In this document: positions 1 through 6,651 of the stretch, piece by piece
How positions within the stretch are numbered: position 1 is the stretch's first letter
Layout of the letters: each line of letters begins with the position of its first letter
Origin: an uncultured Clostridium sp.
GTDB taxonomy: Bacteria > Bacillota > Clostridia > Lachnospirales > Lachnospiraceae
Length of the DNA stretch: 41,233 bases
Direction of reading: 5' to 3'
NCBI GenBank assembly: GCA_900543885.1
Contig: UQTA01000023.1
Coordinates: forward strand, 1 to 41,233
Notes under the pieces: model-generated
Told to the model about the DNA's origin: nothing
Databases searched by the model: none
The model's input: the letters and a program-made list of their open reading frames with translations, nothing else
Made by a program: the position numbers and the translations under genes

Positions 1-14
1 CGGAAAACTGCCAT
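1..14 (-). CDS. 5' end of a conjugative-element replication/HTH protein (partial)
   Basis: Only the first codons are in the window: ATG at 14-12 followed by MAVFR on the minus strand, preceded by an AAAGGAG-like site. From memory this start resembles the RepA-N/helix-turn-helix proteins of Tn1549-type conjugative elements of Clostridia. The leader upstream (15-356) fits the same idea. The gene runs off the left edge, so the assignment rests on very little sequence and on context. Confidence 0.4.
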
Positions 15-356
15 AGCTTCATCAACTCCTTTGCTGCATATTTGTTACGCGGTAGAACAGCGATTTTAAGGGTTTAGGTATCAATCCCTTACCCTGTGAA
101 AACCGTACCCGCAAAGCCTTGTGTAGCAAGACTCTTTTTGCCCCTACTGCGTAACATGAGGGTAAAAAAATAGCGGCGTTCCTTGTTTCCCGGTTGGGAT
201 AAGGTAACGCCGCCAGTGCGGTGCTATATGAAATTGTGTGATTGCCGACGTGCCGCGCCGCCAGTGCGTCGCGTTTGTATTGGGTTGTTTCATGCTCGCA
301 AGATGTTCCGGCATATCAAGGCGCAATCCGTTAAAAGTAGTAAATTGGTAGTAAAA
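15..356 (-). other. Conjugative-element leader region and prophage junction
   Basis: No convincing gene lies here. The stretch is GC-richer than the phage and holds a strong hairpin: arms GCGGCGTT (173-180) and AACGCCGC (206-213), extended inward by CCTT/AAGG and CCC/GGG pairs. A 13-bp direct repeat, CGCCGCCAGTGCG, occurs at 208-220 and 256-268. A 60-codon open frame on minus (144-326) spans the hairpin and repeats, and its composition reads like translated repeat, so I do not call it a gene. The region is probably the untranslated leader of the partial gene at the left edge. The phage-to-element junction lies somewhere between about 330 and 420. Confidence 0.5.
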
Positions 357-1109
357 TCAATCTGAAATCCTGCGAATGTGCTTGTATTTCAAGGGTTTTT
401 CGGGATAATCAAAATTTTTAGCATAAAATTTTGCAGTATCCGTTAAATACGTTCTCCTTTCTTTACTTCCTTTTCCGTACACAATCAACTCCTGTTTTCC
501 CATTTCAATGTCCTTTACGTTCAACGCGGTCATTTCTGAAACACGAACTCCTGTGGAGTATAGAAATTCAATCATAGCGCGGTCACGGACTCTTAAACAC
601 GAATCCCTGAGTCGTTCCATCTCTTCGGTTGAAAACGGCTTTTTAATTTCTTTTTCAAGCTTCAAAGTTCCAACTTTTCGAACTGGATTGCTCCGTACCA
701 ATTCTTCCGTTACCAAAAAATCCCAAAAACTGGATAAATAATGTAAGCGTGTCTGCATTGTTACTGCTTTGATTCCTCTTTTTTCTCGCATGTAACCGTA
801 ATACATCCGCAGATCCATTCCAGTTACAGAGTCAATGCTTTTTCCGAGAAATTTCAGCACATTCCGAACTTCCTTGATATAATGCTGCAGCGTCTTTCGT
901 TTCCGGTTCATGGCAATCTTACTTGCTACAAACATCCGTATCTTTGCCTCATCCCCATCTACTCCAGTATCCATTAGCTCAGTCTTTTCTTCCTGGATCT
1001 CTTTCCCGTGGAAATTCAGATACAGGACATTTCCAAGATGTTCCAGTTGCTCTGAGCTTAGATATGGCGTCATCTCATTAATCACATTTTCCAGTATTTT
1101 TTCCAACAT
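357..1109 (-). CDS. Tyrosine recombinase (probable tail-fibre DNA invertase), 3'-truncated
   Basis: This is a XerC/D-type site-specific recombinase. An N-terminal SAM-like core-binding domain covers about residues 55-140. The start of the catalytic domain follows, with the first catalytic Arg in TGVRVSE (R189) and the beta-hairpin Lys in GKGSKERR (K213). The protein then ends at 250 residues. The usual HxxR box, the second His/Trp and the nucleophilic Tyr are absent, where family members run to about 300 or more. The last ~20 residues look unrelated and probably come from the adjoining element. It starts at ATG 1109 with GGAGGG upstream. It sits beside the invertible fibre segment 1165-1698, which makes it the obvious candidate invertase rather than the phage integrase. 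As it stands it is probably inactive. Confidence 0.82.
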   Translation of the reverse strand: MLEKILENVINEMTPYLSSEQLEHLGNVLYLNFHGKEIQEEKTELMDTGVDGDEAKIRMFVASKIAMNRKRKTLQHYIKEVRNVLKFLGKSIDSVTGMDLRMYYGYMREKRGIKAVTMQTRLHYLSSFWDFLVTEELVRSNPVRKVGTLKLEKEIKKPFSTEEMERLRDSCLRVRDRAMIEFLYSTGVRVSEMTALNVKDIEMGKQELIVYGKGSKERRTYLTDTAKFYAKNFDYPEKPLKYKHIRRISD

Positions 1110-1111
1110 AA

Positions 1112-1151
1112 AATGCCCTCCTTCTGCTTAATTGTAGAAGAAAAGGGCATT
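1112..1151 (-). promoter_or_regulatory. Hairpin covering the recombinase ribosome binding site
   Basis: The arms AATGCCC (1112-1118) and GGGCATT (1145-1151) pair perfectly, and inside them TCTTCT pairs with AGAAGG. On the minus-strand transcript the downstream arm contains the AGGAGGG Shine-Dalgarno sequence of the recombinase, so the folded form would hide it. There is no U-run on the gene side, so a terminator is less likely. The regulatory role is inferred. Confidence 0.45.
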
Positions 1152-1416
1152 GTGCGTCTATTGGACTAAATTGTATAGTGATATGTTTCCGTATAAAGTT
1201 GTCGGTGGTACAGACGTAATTACATTGACTAAAAGTGGTATCTATTCTGTTAAAGGCACTCCAATAAATACGCCAACTGACAATAACGGCATAGCCATAG
1301 TATTTTCTGATGTAGGAAGTCCGTTTATACTTTATATTCCAGATGTGGAACCAGCTATTTATAAATATAAACCAGCAGAAAAAAAGTGGTTTAAATTTTC
1401 AGGAATAGCCGTATAG
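1150..1416 (+). CDS. Silent alternative tail-fibre C-terminal module
   Basis: This open frame has only a TTG start and no ribosome binding site. It opens with WTKLYSD, the same peptide found at the crossover point of the active fibre (YTKLYSD), because both are encoded by the 18-bp inverted repeat. Inversion between 1165-1182 and 1681-1698 would join this module in frame to the fibre N-terminus and replace the last ~84 residues with about 78 different ones. The module is beta-rich and acidic and ends in a TAG stop 12 bases from the stop of the opposing active module. It should therefore be read as a stored coding segment and not as an independent gene. The substrate bound by either tip is unknown. 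Confidence 0.75.
   Translation: MCVYWTKLYSDMFPYKVVGGTDVITLTKSGIYSVKGTPINTPTDNNGIAIVFSDVGSPFILYIPDVEPAIYKYKPAEKKWFKFSGIAV
1165..1182 (+). repeat. Inverted repeat, left copy (crossover site)
   Basis: ACTAAATTGTATAGTGAT, perfectly repeated in inverted orientation at 1681-1698. It is read in frame as TKLYSD in both modules. Confidence 0.9.
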
Positions 1417-1428
1417 TGATTAAACGAA

Positions 1429-2400
1429 TCATTTAGACGCAATTAACAGTCTCACATTTATGGTTTGAACAGGCAATTTAGTCATATCGAGCCATCTAGC
1501 CGAAATAGTCCAACTATAACTTTCAAATGTTTTAAATGGTATTAGAATGATGTAATTGTGGACATCTGGTGCCCATGCTGAAATGATAATATCGTTTTCA
1601 GGTAATTCTCTTAACACAATCGTGCTGTTTTCATCGATTTCGCCCGTGACGTCTGTAATATAAAATCGAAGTCCTGCCAGATCACTATACAATTTAGTGT
1701 AGTAATCCATCAACACTTTCCCCTGCGCCGCCGATAACGGTAAGCTTGCGTTATCCGTCACGCAGTTGTTGACGATGGATCCGGCGTGCAGGACAAACTG
1801 CAAGCCGGACTTTAAATTCCGGAAAAACTGGAAAAAATTCATTTTGCTTTTCACTGTATCAAGAAACTCTGGAAAGCTGCTGATTTCTTCTGAGGTTCCT
1901 GAATCATCAAATGTCGGATTCTGTATATCCAAAAAATCCTGCACAGAAGCTGCGCCTGTAGGGTTTACAGTAATCGTGATCTGTGATGCATTCTGTACCG
2001 TGGACTGGATATTGTATATGTAGGCTGACGGTGATACCTCACTATGGACCGGCATCTCATCCGGTACCGTTGCCTGAGTAACAGAAAACAAAGTTTCTTC
2101 TCCGTCCTCAATCTTTGCATACAGTCCAATAGTCTGGATCAGATATGCCTGATCAATGCTGTCATTATCAAAACGAACGGTTACTTGTGCTACATTTCCA
2201 CCGATTGTTTTTGTTCCGGAAGGGATCACGCTCTGCACCACATCCTGCAAACCTGTTAATGCTGAGATATTTGTCCCTGCTGGATAAGAATAACTGGATG
2301 TTTTTGCACTTGTAAAAATAAGCTTCTTTTCGCTTGTAAAAGCCTGTGCAATAAGATTCTGCCCGCTTTCTGTAACAACGGCTGCTTTATATACTCCCAT
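1429..2400 (-). CDS. Tail fibre / receptor-binding protein with switchable C-terminus
   Basis: 323 residues from ATG 2400, which has AGGAG eight bases upstream; a GTG three codons earlier has no spaced site. The N-terminus (MGVYKAAVVTESGQNL and a following beta-rich region) resembles the conserved baseplate-binding domain of Firmicutes contractile-phage tail-fibre proteins. The middle has a linker and a trimerisation-like stretch. The C-terminal ~84 residues after TKLYSD form the probable receptor-binding tip. The gene is the last structural gene of the late operon, two bases or so after the DUF2313-type gene. The tip is encoded inside the invertible segment, so the population may hold two fibre versions. 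The receptor cannot be predicted. Confidence 0.8.
   Translation of the reverse strand: MGVYKAAVVTESGQNLIAQAFTSEKKLIFTSAKTSSYSYPAGTNISALTGLQDVVQSVIPSGTKTIGGNVAQVTVRFDNDSIDQAYLIQTIGLYAKIEDGEETLFSVTQATVPDEMPVHSEVSPSAYIYNIQSTVQNASQITITVNPTGAASVQDFLDIQNPTFDDSGTSEEISSFPEFLDTVKSKMNFFQFFRNLKSGLQFVLHAGSIVNNCVTDNASLPLSAAQGKVLMDYYTKLYSDLAGLRFYITDVTGEIDENSTIVLRELPENDIIISAWAPDVHNYIILIPFKTFESYSWTISARWLDMTKLPVQTINVRLLIASK
1681..1698 (-). repeat. Inverted repeat, right copy (crossover site)
   Basis: Reverse complement of 1165-1182. It lies inside the fibre gene at the TKLYSD codons and marks the boundary between the constant and variable parts of the protein. Confidence 0.9.
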
Positions 2401-2411
2401 GTTTTTCACTC

Positions 2412-3032
2412 CTATTCATTCGAAATTGTCTGTATACTGATTTCTGCAACAGCTCCTGCCGCATTAGCAGTTCCGGCAATGTCATATACTGTATTCCTGT
2501 AAATCGTTTGTACGAATACTCTTGAAACGTTACCCACTGCATACAATCTATTTGGTACGCGGTTTGTGGTCTGCTGATTTGCTAATATCTGAATGTGTGC
2601 CGGAACTACATCCCATAACAGGTCGTATAAAAGATCAATGGCTCCATACCGATCCGATGTGACTTTGATTTTTAACTTGCAGGCAGCAGAATCAACTTCC
2701 ATTTCATAACCGTCTTTACCATACAGCTCCGTAAGCTTGTCCCGTAAAAATCCAATAGAAAACGGAACAATGGTATTGTATTTTTGCAGTACGCGGGTCC
2801 TGCGGTAGTCCAATGCGTCTCCAAAACGATAGACAATTCCCAACAGTCTTTCATAATATGCTATGGTCGCTTCATCGCAGCTTGAGATATAATTGTTTGC
2901 ACTTACTTTTGCCATATTATCTTCAAGCTGATCCAAAACATGTCCCTGAACTTTTAAAATCTCTCCATATTCAACTATGGGGCGAAAATAAAAGGGCAGT
3001 TGCTCTTTTAACTCATTCTCTACATTACTCAC
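2412..3032 (-). CDS. Baseplate protein, DUF2313 / XkdU (YmfQ) family
   Basis: This 206-residue protein has the layout of the PBSX XkdU/DUF2313 family, which links the baseplate wedge to the fibres in contractile phages. Visible family-like features are the LPFYFRPIVEYGEIL opening, the CDEATIAYYERLLGI segment around residue 53, and the R-T-R-V-L-Q helix that follows. It overlaps the end of the baseplate-J gene by 8 bases, so translation is probably coupled. The fibre gene follows immediately. Position and order match PBSX-like baseplate operons. Confidence 0.8.
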   Translation of the reverse strand: MSNVENELKEQLPFYFRPIVEYGEILKVQGHVLDQLEDNMAKVSANNYISSCDEATIAYYERLLGIVYRFGDALDYRRTRVLQKYNTIVPFSIGFLRDKLTELYGKDGYEMEVDSAACKLKIKVTSDRYGAIDLLYDLLWDVVPAHIQILANQQTTNRVPNRLYAVGNVSRVFVQTIYRNTVYDIAGTANAAGAVAEISIQTISNE

Positions 3033-4173
3033 CGTTGATCACCACCGTTCCCAGGACTGGTACCTGTTGCAGCGCTGCACTTTCTGTCAACTGCAGATCA
3101 CCAGCTGCACCATTAATTTTTACATTAGATACATTGACCACATCCTGGATTGTCAAAATAGAATAAATGATCCTCGACACATAAACAGTAACCGCATATG
3201 TTATCTGATGCGCTTTCAGGGCATCTCCCCAGCTTTTACAGATCGTATCCAGGTATTCTTGTATCTTCTGCCTGATCTGGTCTCTGTATGTCTCTACGCC
3301 ATTTAACATAGTTTCCACAAAATCAATGTCACAGGTGATATTTAATACCAGTTCTGTTCCTGTTGTGATCGTCACTGCAGCACCAATCGGAGCGATGCCA
3401 TACCCATCTGCTGTTGGTTCATCTCCGTCATCTTCTAGGGGACATATGATCTTTTGTACCTTCTGAACGATTGCAGGCAATACCGGCCGCAGATTATCCC
3501 CCAGAATACTGCAGAGAACGGTTCCACCACCGTTCCATGCCGGATACACCTGTACAGCGCCAACACCTTTAATGGAAAGTATTTCATTTCTGTAGGAAGA
3601 AATATTCCCGCCAAAGGATGTTACTTCAAAAGTCTCATAAAACCGACTTCTGAGCGCATCATCTGTTTCCTCTTCTGTCCCTGCTGTAATGATCTCACCT
3701 AAGATTGCAGATGTAAGTCCATTTACGGCTGTAATCGGAAGCAGATCTCCTGTATAATTATTTCCTGATACGCCTGCATCTGTGCAGGTCATCTCATACA
3801 CCAATGCTTTTTCGCTCTCAGAAATTTTTTCTCCTACTATAAAAACCTGTGAGTCAGCCCCGTTGATCGTCTTAAATAAACTACCTGACGGCACCGGAAC
3901 ATCAAAGGTTCCTTTTCTCACGGCTGCTGTAGCAGCTTTTCGTGTAAGGCCACGCGTCTGAACGATCTGGTCTAACGAGTCTCCAACAGCCGTGGCCGGA
4001 TATGCATTATCCTGAAGATTTTTCAAAAGCATATATATGCCTTCCAGGTACCAGGCCACCGGTCCGATCGCAGTCTGTACCAAGCTTCCTTCCCTGGTAT
4101 CAATATGAGTATCTACCTGGGACAGCATTTCTTTCTGGATCGCCTCCCTGGTATATTTGCTAAAATCGATCAC
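3025..4173 (-). CDS. Baseplate J-like protein (XkdT family)
   Basis: Baseplate wedge protein of contractile tails, similar to phage P2 gpJ and PBSX XkdT. About 382 residues from a GTG start at 4173, which has GAGGTGAG upstream and overlaps the TGA of the preceding gene as GTGA. A longer frame opens upstream but has no matching site. Recognisable stretches include DTREGSLVQTAIGPVAWYLE near the N-terminus, the EETDDALRSRFYETF region typical of baseplate J, and a C-terminal valine-rich domain ending in VVINGE. It lies between the DUF2634 and DUF2313 genes, in standard order. Confidence 0.88.
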   Translation of the reverse strand: MIDFSKYTREAIQKEMLSQVDTHIDTREGSLVQTAIGPVAWYLEGIYMLLKNLQDNAYPATAVGDSLDQIVQTRGLTRKAATAAVRKGTFDVPVPSGSLFKTINGADSQVFIVGEKISESEKALVYEMTCTDAGVSGNNYTGDLLPITAVNGLTSAILGEIITAGTEEETDDALRSRFYETFEVTSFGGNISSYRNEILSIKGVGAVQVYPAWNGGGTVLCSILGDNLRPVLPAIVQKVQKIICPLEDDGDEPTADGYGIAPIGAAVTITTGTELVLNITCDIDFVETMLNGVETYRDQIRQKIQEYLDTICKSWGDALKAHQITYAVTVYVSRIIYSILTIQDVVNVSNVKINGAAGDLQLTESAALQQVPVLGTVVINGE

Positions 4174-4568
4174 ACGCTCACCTCTTCTTTCAAAGCCCCA
4201 TATACCGTATTTACACAAAAGCTGCAGCTGATCCTGTCTTCTTTCTGCTCAAAGACAAAATCATCTACAGACAGGATCCTGCTGTCTACGGATAAGGCTT
4301 CTTCTATCCTTCGTGGCATATCACTTACCACGTAGTCATACTCTTCCCCGATCAGATTCTCCAGCTCTACTCCAAAATCAGAAGAATAGATCTGCCACCG
4401 GAAACGTTCTGTATTCAGTAAGATCTCCACTGCCTGTCTCATGGCTTCCAGGCCTTCATCCATACCAGCTATCTGCTTCGTAGACCAGTCGATCAGAAAC
4501 GTTCTTGTAGGCTTTTCTGCTTTTTTTAAAGGAACTGCTATTCCTACACCTTCTGGTAATGTTGCCAT
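4170..4568 (-). CDS. DUF2634 baseplate protein (XkdS-like)
   Basis: 132 residues of the DUF2634/XkdS family, related to the gp25-like wedge proteins of contractile tails. Visible are the TFLIDWSTKQIAG opening, the AVEILLNTERFRWQIYSSDFG core typical of gp25-like proteins, and a C-terminal strand domain. It starts 9 bases after the DUF2577 gene and its stop overlaps the start of the baseplate-J gene. The role is inferred from family and order. Confidence 0.85.
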   Translation of the reverse strand: MATLPEGVGIAVPLKKAEKPTRTFLIDWSTKQIAGMDEGLEAMRQAVEILLNTERFRWQIYSSDFGVELENLIGEEYDYVVSDMPRRIEEALSVDSRILSVDDFVFEQKEDRISCSFCVNTVYGALKEEVSV

Positions 4569-4576
4569 GCTGCCTC

Positions 4577-4885
4577 CTATGTCATAACTTTGGATAAAAC
4601 AATAAATTGCTGCCCTTTTTGCACCCGCAGCATGATCACTTTATCCCCAACCTTTAAACCTTCCGTTACAGTCACTGTACCGCTCCCGCCCCGCACTGCT
4701 TTTGTCTTTTCGCAGACATTGGACGTCAGGATCAACGCTTCTCCTGATATAGGAGGCAGTGATGTATCTGTCTTTATAGTAAGCGGAGATACTGATACAA
4801 CCGTTCCAGTCGCTTTATCTGTTAGTTTAACTGCATCCAGATAGTTTTTTATCACCGTCTGGATCACGCCTATAAGTCCCGTCAT
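4577..4885 (-). CDS. DUF2577 protein (XkdR-like)
   Basis: 102 residues of the DUF2577/XkdR family, an OB-fold-like baseplate component between the hub and wedge genes. A short N-terminal helix is followed by strands (GTVVSVSPLTIKTD, LKVGDKVIMLRVQKGQQF). Its ATG overlaps the stop of the XkdQ-like gene as ATGA. The exact position in the baseplate is not known from sequence. Confidence 0.8.
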   Translation of the reverse strand: MTGLIGVIQTVIKNYLDAVKLTDKATGTVVSVSPLTIKTDTSLPPISGEALILTSNVCEKTKAVRGGSGTVTVTEGLKVGDKVIMLRVQKGQQFIVLSKVMT

Positions 4886-5898
4886 ACTATATTTATGCCT
4901 CCCAACTGATCAAATGATTTGACTTCAAACTGCATGGTATGGTCTTCCCCAGACCATTTATGGGTTACCTTTTCACAAAGCAGCAATCTGATACTGGCAA
5001 GATCTTCAATATCTCCCAGCTGTACTGGAACGATCATTCCTGCACGAAGCTCTACAAGCCCTATTGCTTCCAGTTTCAAAGTCTGTAATACCCTGTTGTA
5101 ATACTGCAGATATGCCGCACACATCTGATCGATCTGAGCCTCATTCAAGGATTTATCCACCTCATCATAGTATTGGAGAAGCCCCCATTGCTTGATCGTT
5201 TCCGTATCTTCATGCACATACACATCCGTCCGGCCGCTTTTCTCATTTTTGCGTACCAGTTTCACACGGTTATAAGTATCAGAATCAATGTCTCTTTTAT
5301 AGGTATAATCAGTTGCCAGGCTTCCATCCCCGATCCGACTTGTAAGAAACATTTTGTTTACCTCTGTAAGCGTCAGTTCACCTGCTTTATCATAGAAAAT
5401 GAATATTTTTCCTGTCTGTATGATAGTCTGGGAAAGGGCGTCAAAGATAATGTCGATACATTCTTCATTTTCCTTTAACAGACTTGGAAACACATATCCT
5501 GTAGGATCTAATGTACCAACCTTCAGTCCAAAATCTCCTGCGATACGCATAATGATCTGCTCTAGACTCATGTTGGTAAATGCATAACTGGCTTTGGCTT
5601 TCAGATAACGCAGCTGATCATAAATGGTATAGGTCTTTTCTCCGTCCCTTTTCTGTTCCAGAGTGAATACATATCCCTTAAACAGTTTCTCTCCGTTGAT
5701 CGTATATTCCACGGAACTTCCTTCCGGTATTGTGCTACTTCCTATTTCCACACAGGAGAATTTAAGCTTCCCCGGTGCATCCATACGGTTAGTCACCCAT
5801 TCAATTTCACGGGTTGCATTGATATAGTCCATTACTGTTATCTGATCAGATCCGTCCGGGGCTTTTCCTTTCATCTGTACTAATAATGATCTTTCCAT
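4882..5898 (-). CDS. Baseplate hub protein (XkdQ / gpD-like)
   Basis: 338 residues resembling XkdQ, the tail hub (gp27-like) protein through which the tail tube meets the spike. It is beta-rich in its first half (TIPEGSSVEYTINGEKLFKG). The LEQIIMRIAGDFGL segment typical of this family lies near residue 110, and the YKRDIDSDTYNRVKLV domain follows. It starts 6 bases after the XkdP-like gene. The order tape measure, XkdP, XkdQ, DUF2577, DUF2634, baseplate J matches PBSX. Confidence 0.85.
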   Translation of the reverse strand: MERSLLVQMKGKAPDGSDQITVMDYINATREIEWVTNRMDAPGKLKFSCVEIGSSTIPEGSSVEYTINGEKLFKGYVFTLEQKRDGEKTYTIYDQLRYLKAKASYAFTNMSLEQIIMRIAGDFGLKVGTLDPTGYVFPSLLKENEECIDIIFDALSQTIIQTGKIFIFYDKAGELTLTEVNKMFLTSRIGDGSLATDYTYKRDIDSDTYNRVKLVRKNEKSGRTDVYVHEDTETIKQWGLLQYYDEVDKSLNEAQIDQMCAAYLQYYNRVLQTLKLEAIGLVELRAGMIVPVQLGDIEDLASIRLLLCEKVTHKWSGEDHTMQFEVKSFDQLGGINIV

Positions 5899-5904
5899 CT
5901 TCTT

Positions 5905-6633
5905 TTACCCCGTGATCTGCAGCTGGCTTTCCTGTACCCAGCCATATGTTCCCACATGCACCGGATAAGCTTTTCCTGATACGATCCTTGTAACAGTCGT
6001 ATTCAGGTTATTGGCCGAACCATGGGGCTTTCCGCCGTTGCTGTCATAGCAGTATTCTCCATTTACCGTTACAGAAGCGCCTACTCTAAGTACCGGCGTA
6101 TCCACTGGTCTGGTGGTGTCTGTTCCTGTTTCAGCAGTTGTCTGTCCACTTTCTGTTTGACCAGTGTCTTCCGATGGTACTGTAGTGATCGACACGATCT
6201 CCGGATCATAAGAACGATATTCTTTAAAGTCAACCTTATAATATTGGTCTCCAGGTTCTCCGCCCTTATCAATAAGCTCAAAGTTGGAAATAATGCACCG
6301 CACATTTGTGTTCTGCATTCCTGACCGAGATATGATCACCCGGCAGATTTTTTTACTTTTCAATGCTTTTTCAAATTTCTTAACATAAAAAGACACATTC
6401 TTAGCTCCACTGTTCACATATGGAGCCTTCCGATTTCCAGGAAAAAAGGATTCCCAGGAAAGCTCTTTTAAAGAAGGCTTCCTGGGAACTACGATTTCTC
6501 CTACTCCAATAACGTTATAGGTTTTATGATCAGTGGGATATTTAATATTCACTTCTTCCGGATTGACCGGCATCTTAACTTTCTTTCCAGCAAATACCAC
6601 ATAGACCGAATATTTACTTTTAAGTCCTGCCAT
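5905..6633 (-). CDS. XkdP-like tail/baseplate protein with SH3-like C-terminus
   Basis: 242 residues. The N-terminal ~150 residues resemble the XkdP/LysM-phage protein family, with KVKMPVNPEEVNIKYPTDHK and then VGEIVVPRKPSLKELSWESF. A Thr/Glu/Gly-rich linker (about 155-180) follows. The C-terminal ~60 residues look like a bacterial SH3-type module (RVGASVTVNGEYCYDSNGG ... YGWVQESQLQI) in place of the usual LysM. It probably sits at the baseplate and helps fix the hub to the tube, and the SH3-like end could bind peptidoglycan. It starts 18 bases after the tape-measure stop. Confidence 0.75.
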   Translation of the reverse strand: MAGLKSKYSVYVVFAGKKVKMPVNPEEVNIKYPTDHKTYNVIGVGEIVVPRKPSLKELSWESFFPGNRKAPYVNSGAKNVSFYVKKFEKALKSKKICRVIISRSGMQNTNVRCIISNFELIDKGGEPGDQYYKVDFKEYRSYDPEIVSITTVPSEDTGQTESGQTTAETGTDTTRPVDTPVLRVGASVTVNGEYCYDSNGGKPHGSANNLNTTVTRIVSGKAYPVHVGTYGWVQESQLQITG

Positions 6634-6651
6634 TAAATATACCTCCTTCCA

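Larger units (their letters stand above)
1165..1698. other. Invertible tail-fibre segment
   Basis: This 534-bp segment is bounded by perfect 18-bp inverted repeats. It contains two alternative 3' coding ends facing each other, the active one on minus (stop at 1429) and the silent one on plus (stop at 1416). Either orientation gives an intact fibre gene because the repeats keep the reading frame. This is the layout of a phage host-range switch, analogous in logic to the Gin/Cin tail-fibre switches, but here next to a tyrosine-type recombinase. Confidence 0.8.

Noticed and set aside
144..365. 60-codon frames on both strands at the left edge
   Set aside because: They run through a hairpin and a 13-bp direct repeat in leader DNA; no ribosome site or recognisable domain.
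1150..1416. Treating the plus-strand frame as an independent gene
   Set aside because: It has only TTG and no ribosome site, and its first codons come from the crossover repeat; it is a stored fibre module.
1165..2400. Diversity-generating retroelement at the fibre gene
   Set aside because: No reverse transcriptase and no template/variable repeat pair; the inverted repeats explain the layout.
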